Assembly: GCA_903813345.2 (NCBI GenBank)
Contig: CAIIXF020000001.1
Location: forward strand, 5,270,001 to 5,334,000
Reading direction: 5' to 3'
From: Owenia fusiformis
Lineage: Eukaryota > Annelida > Polychaeta > Sabellida > Oweniidae
Length of the DNA stretch: 64,000 bases
Positions within the stretch are counted from its first letter, which is position 1. The number at the start of each line of letters is the position of its first letter. The notes beneath the pieces were generated by a model, which was given only the letters and a program-made list of their open reading frames with translations, had not been told where the DNA came from and did no database searches. The translations under genes were made by a program, and so were the position numbers. Below are positions 12,601 to 23,600 of this stretch, piece by piece.

Positions 12601-15600
12601 AAGGTCTGAGAGAAAATGGATATTTGTATATCCAAGGTATTTTGACTTAAGTTTAACACAGGAGTGTAAATGAACTGAACAATATATTTTGTCTATGCTT
12701 TGTCATTTGATCAGTGTTGAAATTGATAGACTAATAATTCCAAAATTGTATGTTCACATTAAAATAAGCTATGGGATCAGAGCAAAATTAAACAAAACAC
12801 ACAATGATAAATATTCAAGCTTATTAAGCAGAATGTAATCCATTATTGTCTTGAAATAACAATGAGTTGCAGCTTATATCATTTATATGGGGAAAGTCTT
12901 GTAGATTTCTTGCTATTCTAGGTTAATCACAATTTTTTTTGTAAGGTCACAATAATTCATTGTATACTTGTCCCCCCATATATCAATCTTGGTGAAAGAG
13001 GAATGTATAGACAGTTAGACATTGTTAAGTGAATCTTAGAACCTCCTCTCCATACCTCAGCCTTGGCAAGTCTAAGCACCATGACACCTCTATTTAGTAA
13101 ACGTCCCATAACACCCGGCAGGAGCACCTTATTGGCCAAGTCAAGTCTTCTCCACAGAGATTCATCAAAACTAAACAAATGAAAATTGAAAAATAGAGTA
13201 GCAAATCCCACTGAATTAATAATATTTTATCATATCACCCATCATTTTGAACATAACGGGACAGAAAGGTTTGTGTAAAAAACTGGTTGACCGGGTAGGC
13301 CTACCTAACATTCCCAGCAGGGTTAGGAGTTTGATTTTTTCATAATCATACGATCATAATCAATCGTAAAAAAATTCATAAGGATGAATCTTATATTGTT
13401 CTACTGGGTCTCGATCTGCAGATTCAAATGTGGGAGCATTTATATCTGGGAACATTAAGTACCCACTCACCAATCCACCCAGTTTTTTACACAAACCCCT
13501 AAAGTAACTAGGAAGTATTAGAATAGTATTGTTTCTTTTGGGCAAAATCTCAACACCAATAATGTAATATGTCATATTATGAATTCCTGCTTCTGCCTTT
13601 CTCTCTCATCTTTCCTGTCTTTTTATATATCGATTGATAAAACAATGGTATAAGCGGATCTTATTTAGCAGTATGTTGTCTCAAGCCAGGTCCAGTTGAC
13701 CTGTTTGTTACTAAGTTGGAGAATTTTTCCAAATACCCTGTGTCAAGTGGATGCAAATCCAACAATTTATGTATTTAAAGGTGATATTCTTAAGTACTGG
13801 TAATGAGGCAATATTCTGGTGTTGCATCTAGTTTCAAGTGTGTTTTGGGTTGGGGGGGGGGGGGTGTCAGGGTATGAATGTAATACAAGGTAAATTCCAA
13901 TAAGCACCAACCTAAAGCCCTATAATAAGATTTTTCAGCCTTTAGGAAAACTTGACAACAGGCTAGCAATTCAATTTTCAAGTGGGATTGAAGTTATTAC
14001 AGCGTACTAATAATATATACTATTGTTTTTTCTCACTTTTTCTGCAGATTCAAGAGATGTGGCCATCACACTATACTGGTTAACAAGACATGGAAGACAA
14101 GAATTACCTTACAAAGGTTTTTAACTTACGCTAAACGGTTCCACCTTTTGCAAACCCTAGCATTCTTGGCCAGCATGGACTTAGGGATCCACTTAAAAAT
14201 ACTAAGCACCATTTCATCCGAGAGGATGTTAAAAGGACCTGAAAATATATATTAAGGATATGAAAGATAAGGTGAAATAAATCGGTTTCGGATTCTATTA
14301 GATGAAAAAATATAGATTCACCTGATTTTTCAAACTTCATATTTGCACATCTGATGTGATATACCAAATTATCCTACACTTAGTGTGCTAAATGTATAAT
14401 AACATTAAAAAATAAATTTGGCAAAAGAATAACTGGAGGATATCGCCACGATATACTCCGGAAAAGCAATATGCGGAGGATATTGTGACGTTATACACTT
14501 TATAATATCGCACTTTGTGATCACTAAGTTACATTTTTGATCTACAAAGATTACTGCAAATTCCAATAGCATTCCATGTATTTCCAAAACAGATGCAAAA
14601 GAGCTTTAAAATGCTTTTTATTTGAAGCTTCTAGCTCGATTTTGAAGGAAGTTGCATCAATTTTTGTAAAATTCAAAACAATTTTTGCCTTGCTTATGCC
14701 ATGATCACATCCCTGACTGAAAAGCCCCAAAAATTAGGTGATAGCACCCCCTGACTTAACCGAAAAAAATTGGCGACCGCACCCCCTGGCTGAAAGCTGG
14801 CTACACCCCTGCCTGAGATATATACATGGTTAGATCTATGTTGTAATTCTTACACTGTCCATCATTCTCTTCGCATTTGTCCATTGTTGATATCCTCCTG
14901 AGAAAGTCATTATTCAGTTCCACAATTCTTGGAGTACTTGGAGATGGTATGTTCTGTGATGTAGAAAAACTTGGTGCTCCAGGTACCCTAGGAGCCTGAA
15001 ATAGGAGGAATTCAAATGTAGGTTTCTGCATGTGTACATGTGAATCGCTGTAACATTTTCTTGCCATTTTCATGTTTAATCCTTGCTTATTTACAACTCA
15101 CTCCTACTTGTTGTTATATCCTTTGCTGGTAATGGATGATTGTATACATAAAACATGAAACTACATGTATGGGTATGTTATAATAACTAATTATAGATCA
15201 GTTTGAGAAATAGTGTAAATAACAATGCTAATTTACTAAATTTATGCAACCAATATTGTAAGTAGCAGCACTTCAGCTTCCTGATTGTTTTAAATATCAG
15301 GTCATTGTTTACCTGGAGGCATAAAAATACTGTGTGATGAAGACTGTATTTTTGTATGCCCTAGGTGCTAGTAAATTGCGTGATATTTTAATGAGGTTTC
15401 TCCCCAGGTATCACTAAAAGAACAATAAGCCAAGCAGTGCAAATTACATGCTCAAGTGTTTTCAACAAAAATAGCTTATCCAAGCGCACCTACACTCACA
15501 TAATTCTTTTGAAAGATACGACAGTTTATTGCAGTGGAACCCCTGCGGTGCACTAGCAACGAGCAGACGCGGTTGACACACGCGAGCAGCCGACAAGGCT

Positions 15601-17042
15601 GCCACAGCATATTAGCTGTTTAAGTGCGCTTTGATGAAATGCACTAGCCCGCTGGCTTTTCGGGCTTGAAGTTCGATATAGTGAATTTCAAATATAACTA
15701 ATAAGAAATAAATCATCAAAACATTGGAAATATATACATACATTTGGTGGGTTGTTTATGTCAGGGATTGTTATATTTGGAGTAGGGTTGAGGGTTGCCC
15801 CATCACAGCTATCCTCATCCAGGAGAGATACCCCCATGTCTTCTAGTATTGCCTCTGTACTCTCGTCATCAACATCCCATGTAGTCCTCTGTTCATTCTC
15901 ACTAATCTTACGTTTACGTCTTGTTGTCATCCTGACATAAAATGTATATTATTTCATTTATTACTTAAATCTACATGTACAATAAGCCTATACAATTTAT
16001 TTTGCCTATTGCCTAATTTCTGCCAGGTTCGGAAAATTGAATGTTGGAGATATTACCTTTATAATGTCATTCAATGAGGGGTTTCTTGTCATAAGGAAAA
16101 TGATAAAATTTGACCATTCACCAAATTAACCACTTGGATTAAATACCACTTATACAGTATGTCATCAACTCAGGAATGCAACTAGCTACAGAATAATATG
16201 TTGTCAAGATGTCACAATTATACATTTAGGCATTTTTGCATGTTCTGAATTTTCTTGGAGCCGTACTATCAACTTGCCTACGATGCACTGAATACTAGTT
16301 TAATAACATAAACAGACAATTATATGAATATATATAAATTATATGAATATATGAAAAGAATATGATATCTCGCTACACGTTTAGTAGCTTTAGCGAAATC
16401 CTATTATAATAATTTTGTTTCTTGGTGTTCATATAGATTTGCATAACGACCAGAGGAACGGGTTCCAACGAAGTTGAAATTGCTTGCACTGTTGGACATT
16501 ATACTTATAGAACGAAGGATTTACGATAATTAAGAACTCAAGAATTACATTTTCAACTGTATAAATGAGACAGGAAATAAGTGGGCTGGTCAAATAAAGG
16601 GTAGGTCTCCAACTAACATCATAATTTTAACATTTATGAGTGCCAAATTCTGCGACAATCTATTCAATGGTATGCGAGATGTCCCTAGAGTAGGACTAGG
16701 GACATCTTGAAGTCTAGAAAAATCAAGTGCATATATTTTAAGAAGAAAGGTATGGTGAAGAAGATGTTAGGCCATAAGGTTGCTTATACTCTTAGTACAG
16801 GGATTTTTGATTTGTTTGGCGGTATTTTTCGTTCCTGGCCTGGCTGGATATTTCATTTTTACTCAGCAGCACTATTCTAACACCATTTGTTAAGTTTTCT
16901 GATGAATCGATTATCACATGTGTACATCGAGTAAATGCCTCTATACTTACTTAGTTTTAGATTTACCAATTGCTCGTTCAATCGAGATTGAGGAATTATT
17001 CTTCTCTTTAGTAGTCAAAATATTCTTCGATTTTGCCGCCAT
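9481..17042 (-). CDS. SKP2: SKP2: F-box/leucine-rich-repeat substrate receptor of SCF ubiquitin ligase (whole gene)
   Basis: Eleven minus-strand exons join to 1419 nt (472 residues; human SKP2 has 424): 17042-16951, 15931-15742, 14995-14854, 14238-14130, 13170-13056, 12501-12452, 12248-12114, 11492-11394, 11282-11155, 10756-10594, 9676-9481. Every intron is GT-AG and all phases agree. Layout: a basic, Ser/Thr-rich N-terminus with an RRKRK cluster (residues 35-39); an F-box (about 142-185: PFNILSDEMVLSIF, VCKRWNRLAFDESLW), which in the family binds SKP1; then leucine-rich repeats with typical LNLAMCSG, LNISGC and LDLSDA motifs; and a C-terminal tail with FSSIARPTTG, matching the vertebrate SKP2 tail (FTTIARPTIG). 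SKP2 proteins recruit phosphorylated p27-type CDK inhibitors, with CKS1, for ubiquitination in the nucleus. That role is inferred from family membership. Repeats occupy several introns. Confidence 0.93.
10188..10573 (-). repeat. Dispersed 'atcccaacgaac' repeat in SKP2 intron
   Basis: One end reads aactagacaacagcaacg...caaatcccattgaacagcc. The other reads ccctatatccctccaaactt...gggataat. Between them are AAAATGGCCACC blocks and gacagacagacgg. It is the same family as 11.6-11.9, 20.6-21.1, 23.4-24.2, 45.4-45.8, 53.7-54.05 and 62.86-63.94 kb. Confidence 0.75.
10594..10756 (-). CDS. SKP2: SKP2 exon 10 (LRR)
   Basis: Acceptor atttttgcag|ATGTACTCC, reading VLHLCRRLPHLKELDLSDAT then GLEYLALSRCYNVALSSF. 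It corresponds to human LVRRCPNLVHLDLSDS...LQHLSLSRCYDI. Donor TTCAT|gtaagt. Confidence 0.95.
11155..11282 (-). CDS. SKP2: SKP2 exon 9 (LRR)
   Basis: Acceptor ataatttcag|CTTAGAG, reading LESLNLAWTELDRDTI...VTKLNISGCKELLNDE, matching human LDELNLSWCFDF...ITQLNLSGYRKNL. Donor GAAG|gtaagcc. Confidence 0.95.
11394..11492 (-). CDS. SKP2: SKP2 exon 8 (LRR)
   Basis: Acceptor aatgtttcag|GTCAATT, reading SIGENMGLDTLNLAMCSGIT then AGLDAIISNCL. It is equivalent to human [20 protein letters not shown]. Donor TTAGC|gtacgt. Confidence 0.95.
11575..11945 (-). repeat. Dispersed 'atcccaacgaac' repeat, second SKP2 intron copy
   Basis: It contains ccactacttttccatctaaagcaaaaa, ttgaaaatcggcttatgagcagaactt and a gacggacagag...tatccctgacctgaacttcattgg...gggataa end. 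This is a diverged member of the family at 10188-10573. Confidence 0.65.
12114..12248 (-). CDS. SKP2: SKP2 exon 7 (LRR)
   Basis: Acceptor ttctcttacag|CATGTC, reading MSRVQYLDLSMAVVTSSTLE...LKKLSLEHCPLNLEIL. These are two leucine-rich repeats. Donor TTGCA|gtaggt, a little weaker than the others. Confidence 0.9.
12452..12501 (-). CDS. SKP2: SKP2 exon 6 (50 nt, first LRR)
   Basis: Acceptor tatattcag|GTGCTG, reading VLSPVFTDLSTSLHSS, donor CTTG|gtaagtt. The phase fits both neighbours. It aligns with the human HFSPFRVQHMDLSNS segment only in outline. Confidence 0.75.
13056..13170 (-). CDS. SKP2: SKP2 exon 5 (end of F-box, linker)
   Basis: Acceptor tttgtttag|TTTTGATG, reading FDESLWRRLDLANKVLLPGV and GRLLNRGVMVLRL. 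Human SKP2 has SDESLWQTLDL...DVTGRLLSQGVIAFR at the same place. Donor GAG|gtatgg, phase 0. Confidence 0.95.
14130..14238 (-). CDS. SKP2: SKP2 exon 4 (F-box)
   Basis: Acceptor atattttcag|GT, reading PFNILSDEMVLSIFKW...ARVCKRWNRL. This is an F-box core (L-x-D-E, I-F, VCKRW). Donor TTAGC|gtaagt. Confidence 0.95.
14590..14815. repeat. Dispersed repeat in SKP2 intron 3
   Basis: It shares aaaatgctttttatttgaagcttctag... with 2098-2180 and ends in several 'gcaccccctg' / 'ggctacacccctgcctg' pieces typical of one transposon family. Its end is about 40 bp from the exon 3 donor. Confidence 0.65.
14854..14995 (-). CDS. SKP2: SKP2 exon 3 (pre-F-box region)
   Basis: Acceptor cctatttcag|GCTCC, reading APRVPGAPSF...SPSTPRIVELNN..., donor CAGT|gtaaga in phase 1. 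Joined to exon 4 it gives a Cys directly before the F-box. A repeat ending cccctgcctg stops about 40 bp from this donor. Confidence 0.85.
15742..15931 (-). CDS. SKP2: SKP2 exon 2 (N-terminal region)
   Basis: Acceptor ttttatgtcag|G, then MTTRRKRKISENEQ... rich in acidic and Thr/Asn residues, ending NNPPN|gtatgt in phase 0. The low-complexity N-terminal segment is typical of the poorly conserved pre-F-box region of SKP2. Confidence 0.85.
16951..17042 (-). CDS. SKP2: SKP2 exon 1 (start codon)
   Basis: ATG at 17042-17040, read as MAAKSKNILTTKEKNN..., 30 codons plus two bases, ending ACTAA|gtaagtatag, a strong donor. I chose this start over the internal ATG in exon 2 because the donor phase (AA) joins exactly to the G that precedes that ATG, giving an open in-frame Lys-Met junction. 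The alternative is that translation starts at Met-32 (15930). Confidence 0.75.
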
Positions 17043-17640
17043 TCCAACAAACTCTCGCGGGTTCACGCTCTCGTCATTTCTCGATAGCTTACATGTACCT
17101 TCACCTTAAAATTTCGTAAGTTTTTAATTTCCTTTTATATCACTGGTATGTAGATCAGTTTTTTGTAGTAAAATGACATAGAGATTTTGATGTAATCATC
17201 TGAGTTAATATGAAAGAAAATTCCATGCAATTCTATGTATAGAGTTAGAGTAGCCTTACACTTTATTGTGGCATTTTTCAACTCGCAGGATATAGCCTAT
17301 TATCGCCCACCGGGTGCCCATCACGGTGTAAAAGGCCAGGGTAGGAGATCAAATTATGCTCATACTCTTCATTGATTTATATGGTGACCCCTTTCCCTAA
17401 TTATCTTATACACAATCAGTGCTAGAAAGGGCCGTTAACAAAGGGGACCATACACCTCATTACAGGGGGAACCTTCTTTTTGCTCCATTGAGATACATTG
17501 ACCACAGCTGGTCTCTGGGTAATAAGAGTGTGGGTGGTGTCCGCCCTGCAAACAGATAAATCAAATGTATCTGTTTGCATGGTTATCGCATCCTACGACC
17601 CCTTTAGATTGTGGTCGTACGCCCGATTCATTGGTAAGCC
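17043..17640. other. SKP2 upstream region
   Basis: This is the likely 5' UTR and promoter of SKP2, just upstream of its start codon (a short stretch ccgcgagagtttgttgga precedes the ATG on the minus strand). I see no TATA box or other firm element. The 62-residue ORF at 17498-17686 runs into the inverted repeat and is not supported. Confidence 0.4.
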
Positions 17641-18085
17641 TGTCTTTCTACAATGTCGGAGAATGAACTACGCATTGCACTATTAAATGACCTACCTCGA
17701 TACATTCCAGAGTATTTTAGAATTCTTTTTATGTTGTTAGATAGATCGCCAATTGTATGGGATTATTGGCAGAACGAAGATATTTTCGTTTTTGATAGTA
17801 ATATTTGCGTGTAATATTTAACTTATTTCAACCGTCAAATTCCTCCATTCAGTTCCCGGCATGCACCAGTCATAAGGGAAATCCCTGGGGAATTCCCCTT
17901 CCAACATTTTGAAAATTGCTGACATATTTCTGATGTAAAAACTAAAATCTCTTCGTTCTGCTGATAAACCCATACAATTGACGATCTAACAACATAAAAA
18001 GAATTCTAAAATACTCTGGAATGTATCGAGGTAGGTCATTTAATAGTGCAATGCGTAGTTCATTCTCCGACATTGTAGAAAGACA
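17641..18085. repeat. Long inverted repeat (about 145-bp arms) with an ORF start on each arm
   Basis: The left arm 17641-17787 is almost perfectly matched in reverse complement by 17945-18085, with a loop of about 157 bp. The left arm carries ATG at 17653 (MSENELRIALLNDL..., 53 residues, stop 17812-17814). The right arm carries the same start on the minus strand from 18073 (43 residues, stop 17944-17942). The two diverge in frame near the loop. I do not recognise the peptide. Confidence 0.8.
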
Positions 18086-18373
18086 TGTGACGTCAGAATT
18101 CCAATGATGTTTTAACACATAAAAGCCTGGATCAAGTGAAAAATATATGCCTTATTAAAAGTTAAATTACTGCGTCCAAGGGTTATTTACTCAAACCAAA
18201 CAAGTAGAAATAGAAAGATGCAGATCTCAGCTCTAAATTAAGTGCAAAATCTGTCACGGGGAAGAAGGTACAATTTTTTATAAGGAACGTTTTGAAAGGT
18301 GGTCAGTTCTGGTCACTGACGCATGAGATCCTACTACAAAACGATCTGGCCAACATCTTTGATAAATGTATAA

Positions 18374-18435
18374 AAAACAAGAAAATTCAGAGAAAAATTT
18401 CAGAAAATTTTCTTACTGAATTTTCTTGTTTTTTT
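18374..18435. repeat. Short hairpin
   Basis: aacaagaaaattcag is followed about 30 bases later by its reverse complement ctgaattttcttgtt, with an inner cagaaaatttt/ttctg component. It lies in gene-free sequence upstream of HCCS. The rest of 18086-19490 shows no gene. Confidence 0.7.
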
Positions 18436-19254
18436 ATACACTTTACAAAACAAATCTTCTTTTTGTGAAGGGTTAAACCTATACTTTATGTTTTTTGAAA
18501 TGCAAATGAGATGTAAATGAGTATCATTGTGATGTCATAATTCAAGATGGCGCATATGGATTTTTTTACAAAATGGAATTATTTTGGCATTTCATTTTTT
18601 ATTCAAAAATCTGATTTGATAGAATTATAGATCTTTTTAAATGCTGATTTCAGTGGTATGTGTACGATGGCATAACTCTTGCAAATACATTTTTTAGAGC
18701 ATCGAGACTGAAAATTCCCAGAAAATCCCTATGCCGATTTAACATGGAATTTTTTCGTTTTCACTATTTTTTGCGCCTTTCAAGCTTCAGACCCCTGTAA
18801 CTACGTAAATTCTTAACGAAAAGTCATGAACTTATTTTTAAAATGTTAGTGCAGACTTCAAGATTAGAGAGATTGATAAATCATAAAATCATGCATTTTT
18901 ATCATCAGGGGTACCTTGGAGACCGCTTAGAACAAAATTGTCACTATAACAACGATTTTGCTTTATTGCTATTTATTGTTAAGGGGTTTTAATAAACTGC
19001 AAGAATAATGCATTTTCTGAAAGTACGGACCAGTAGGAATATCCTAAAAAAAGATAGTCTGAATCCAACAATTTTGTGCAAAGTTACAGGCACCTGAATC
19101 TGCCATATTCCGAAAAGAATTGAAAACTATAAAATCTGATGTTAGATCCTCATAGGGGTTTTCGGTCTCGATAACGAAATGTTGTGATGTAAGCAAGTAT
19201 CTACTTACCAGTATGTTCTATGTCATCTATCAGACTATGTTACATTGTGAAACT

Positions 19255-20060
19255 CTGTTCGTTCGTCCGTTGTTTTTCTGGATGATAACTCAAATACCGG
19301 TTGTTGGATTAGATTCAAATTTTATAGGGTTATGCCTTATGGTTGTAGGACCTAAGCTCGAGAAAGAATTTGAATATGGCCGCTTAACTTAAAATGGCTG
19401 CCATTTTTCGTAAAAATGTAATCTTTAATATCTCAAATATCAGTGGGGGAATTTGGTTTAAATTGTATATGGTATGCTGATGCGGATTGATATTGGTGAA
19501 CTTTTTGAACACAAGTATCTCTTTATTCCAATCATCAAAACATTCTGAAAATTTTACACGCCGTCAATTTCATCTTTTGGATGGTAACATTATAATTTGA
19601 AATATGGATATACTATTCTCTACATTGTTTTAGAAAATATATCAGACACTTCTTTTGTTCTTGGTATCATATGCTCGGAATGAAATGAAACATCTTTCAG
19701 AACATCATTGGAACAAAATGACATAAACACAACTTGTTAATATGTCTCTCAATATTGTAATTGCAAGTTTGGTTGATTTTAAAGAGTACTGTATCTTACT
19801 GAAATAAATGATTTATCTTAATTTTTATCTATTTTGGGGTTTTTTGTTTTTTTGAATACTTTTTTTTAAACCAACCAAAATTTCCTTTGTATAACTATAA
19901 TATTGAAAGGTCTAAGTAAATGTTGCTATATGTTCCAACAAACTTCGGAAAGATATTTTATTTCATTCTCAAGAATTAGTAGAAAGGAACAAAAATCAAT
20001 TGCACTAAAAAATGAAAAATGTTAACAAAAATAGTTATACAAAACATATATAAATAAACT
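19255..20060 (+). repeat. Dispersed repeats upstream of HCCS
   Basis: 19255-19470 is a diverged piece of the 'gttcgtccg...AAAATGGCTGCC' repeat. 19493-20060 is a second copy of the TIR element at 7523-8228 (shared gtgaactttttgaacaca, attggaacaaaatgacataa, accaaaatttcctttgtat), apparently lacking its right end. Confidence 0.7.
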
Positions 20061-20314
20061 TTTTGCACCCATCATGAAATTATGAGGCCACTAAGTTTGA
20101 AGGTGGTGACATAATGCCCTGTCTATGTAAACAACAACACCATGTAACCCCACCATTACCCACAGCACTATTAATTTATATCATGTTATATTCTAAAAGA
20201 TTTGATTTGATTCAATGGAATTTCTTTTTGTTCAGTGGGATTTGCTACTCTGGGGAATTGCTACATTCTCATTGAGTTAATAAGCTCATTTTATTTTCAT
20301 GAATTTTTAAGGAG

Positions 20315-20602
20315 ATGGGTGCTGGAACATCAACTGAAGCTGCTTTAACATTGGCCAATACCAACGATGTAACAGAGACAGGTAAAGCAAGTAACAACTG
20401 GGCAAAGATGGCTCCTGGACCAACTAAGCCTACTCATAGACAGCAGTCACAGTTTGATATAAAAGACATACCCAGTGAGTGTCCCATGCACCAGTCCCAG
20501 GAGGCAGTAGCAGTTCCAGCTCAGAGATTCCCAAGTGAATGTCCTATGCATCAGGCTGAACTTGGGGCTGGAGATGCTCCCAATCTTGATCCTACCAACA
20601 TG
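20315..20602 (+). CDS. HCCS: HCCS exon 1 (heme-motif N-terminus)
   Basis: ATG at 20315 (aaggagATGGGTGC), 96 codons ending LDPTNM|gtgagt. It contains both SECPMH motifs. The residues LDPTNM fit human LDPSNLM. The tttttaag just upstream could also be an acceptor for a noncoding 5' exon. Confidence 0.93.
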
Positions 20603-23600
20603 GTGAGTAATATATGAGTAAATTGGCTTGTGCAACAAATAATCCTAAAAAATAAGGGAGTCGGTTATTATTCCATTGAACGAAATTCGGAGGGATATAG
20701 GGAACGCCTCCGTCCATCTGTACGTCCGTCCATCCAGGCAGTAACTCAAATACTGTTAGCCAGATTTTGTTCATATTTTGTACATATATACCCTATGGGG
20801 GTAGAAGTTCTGCTCGAAAGCTGATTTTCAAAATGGTCACTCATTTTTATTTTAGTGCCGATTTTACGATTTTTGCTGTAAGTTGAAAAGTAGTAGAGCG
20901 ATTTTGTTTATATATTTGGTATGTGAATACTATAAACATGCCACACTGTCTAATGACACTTTTGGTAGAAGGCAGCCATTTTGAAAATGGCCGCCATTTT
21001 AACATATTTTACTGTAACTCGAAAAGTAGTGGAGCAATTATGTTCATATTTGGTATTTGAATACTATAAGCATGGCATATGTCTAATGACACTTTTGGTA
21101 GAAGGTGGCCATTTTTAAGATGAACATTTTCTTATAAGATGTAAAAAATATGAAATACTTAAAGAATGTTTGTACTAAGAATTAAAAGAAATTATTCCTA
21201 GTTTTGATTGTGATGACCCATATATTTTTAAAAGGTTAATGGCCTGAACACTTAACTGTTCAGTTACACATTGGAAAATTTATATATCATAGTTTCAGAA
21301 TTTAGATTAATATGTTTAGTAGTGTACATCACACTGTATAATAATTATTTTTATAGTTAGAATAGTTGTAGTAGTAGTTTGTCGTGATTTAGTGACCAAT
21401 GAATCATGTAACTGATATAAAATGTCAATAAAAGACATAATAATAATACTAAATACCTTACCTTCAGATGGAACCTCCCAACCAAAGGCCTGCCCCTGAT
21501 CAACCATTTCCTCTTTCCACTGACAGGATCAAATCGTCCATACCAAAGGCAGATAAAGAGGGAGAAAAATGGGTATATCCCTCTCCTCAGATGTTCTGGA
21601 ATGCAATGCTCAGGAAAGGTAAGACAATGTTGGTAGATTTATACAATTTGAAATGCAATAACTATCCCATTTAAGTTTTAACATATGAATTTTAAAATGT
21701 ATAAAGTCCGATGTGATGTATAAATCCCCAAAGAGGCAATGGAATCAAGGTCATACCATAAATTAAGTAATCGGACATATAGAAACAAAAGATACTGGTC
21801 AATTGTAAGTAGTCTTTTAAGAAAATCTAAAAACAGTAAAATACCACTTCTCTATGCTTTTAGATGTAATAGTTATCTTGCAAAATTCACTTTTGGACCA
21901 TTTTCTTTAAAACCTGTGTCGATGGCCGCCATTGTCTCGCGAAATTCACTTTTGGCCCATTTCCTGATTTTACATATAATTTCAGGTGTCCTGCATTGTA
22001 AAAAGCCATGTCACTGTACACACTGCCAACATGAATGGTATTGGAAAACCAGGTATTAATTATTGGCAGTGTGTACACAACATAGACATTATTCATTAGA
22101 TATAGCATCCACATGAAAATAAAAAACAATGAAAAATAGATTTAGGCTATTAGGCTTATTTCCTGGTTTTTAATATCCCAATGAATGAAGTCCATCGGAA
22201 GTTCAGTTTGTCCATCTATAAGTCAGTCCGTCGAATACTTGTGGATAGATTTTCTCCAAAAGGGGTCAAACCAGACCAAGATTTAAACCCTAATTCATGT
22301 TTATCTTGACCAAATAAATAAGCTTGGTTTAAAATATTAGATTCTGTTAGTTTCAGAAGTCTTAACAAGTACTTTATGATAGAAAATTCAATTGAATAGA
22401 TTTGAAAAAGGACAAATGCACTTCTAGATTATAGATGCAGATTCAAATGCAAATACTGTAGTCATCTTAGCTTTTTGTGTACTATACAGTATATGTACTG
22501 AACCCTTTCCACCTCTCCTGTCTCAGAAATTTCCCTCTGTCTGTCTACTTGAAGGGTGGCGCTGGAAGGATGATGACTTGAATCCAAATGATATGGCCCA
22601 CATCATAAATATTCACAATGCAAACAATGAACAGGCCTGGCAGGAAGTACTCAAGTGGGAAGCTTTACATGCAAAGTATGTATATGATGATTAATAAATG
22701 AATAAAGGACCAGGTTTAGTATGGCAAGAGATTTTAGATGCTCATATCTTTCACCATGAGCATTTTCTCAATTCAAATATGACATTTCCCATTAACACAA
22801 TATGTTATCTTTCAAGTAAATTCTCAAACAATTCGAAAAATTATGAATAGGGACCCCGTATCAACATTTATTTTAAAATATGGAACCTATTTACTCGAAA
22901 GAGGATCTTATTTTTCTGATTTTTATTGCACAAAAAGATTATTGAACAAGAGGTCTAGAACTCCTACAAAAGTAGAATGGATTGAAAGTCAAGTTTAAGA
23001 AATACCAATTTTCGATGACCAAAATTATGCTGAAAAAAAAGGATAGCATACAAAGGATGGAGTTTTTCCTATGGGAAAATAACATGGGATATGTGGTTTA
23101 ATTTTATCTCTTTTCAATCCCAATCCCCTTTTCAGAAGTTGTTAACATAGTGTAGAATAAACTTTTGATTTATTTAAATTGAGAAAAACAAGATCATCTT
23201 TTAATAAGATAAGCCTAACATTTTTAAAAAAGCGACAACTTGGGTTCATAATCCATACTTTTTCAGAATATTGGTTGATATTTTTATGATCATGGGGACC
23301 TCACTTAAAAAAACATATTGTCTAAAAACACTGTATTTATGGCCAGAAATACTCATGATGAATGATATGACTGTCCAAAATCACTTGCCATACTAAATCT
23401 GGGCTTTTGAATTTGTATATGATAATATTCAAAATGGTGAGTAATTATCCCAATGAACAAAGTTCGGTAGGGATATATTGAAGCTGTCCGTCCGTCAGTC
23501 AGTTCGTCCGTAGGTCAGTCCATCTGCTTAAATTGGCCAAACACGGGACACATTGGTATGATATGGAACATTGGTGAGGTATACCACATGGCTAAGAATA

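Noticed and set aside
18374-18435. Hairpin as a transcription terminator or small-RNA gene
   Set aside because: AT-rich 15-bp stem in gene-free eukaryotic DNA, with no flanking promoter signal. Kept only as a repeat.
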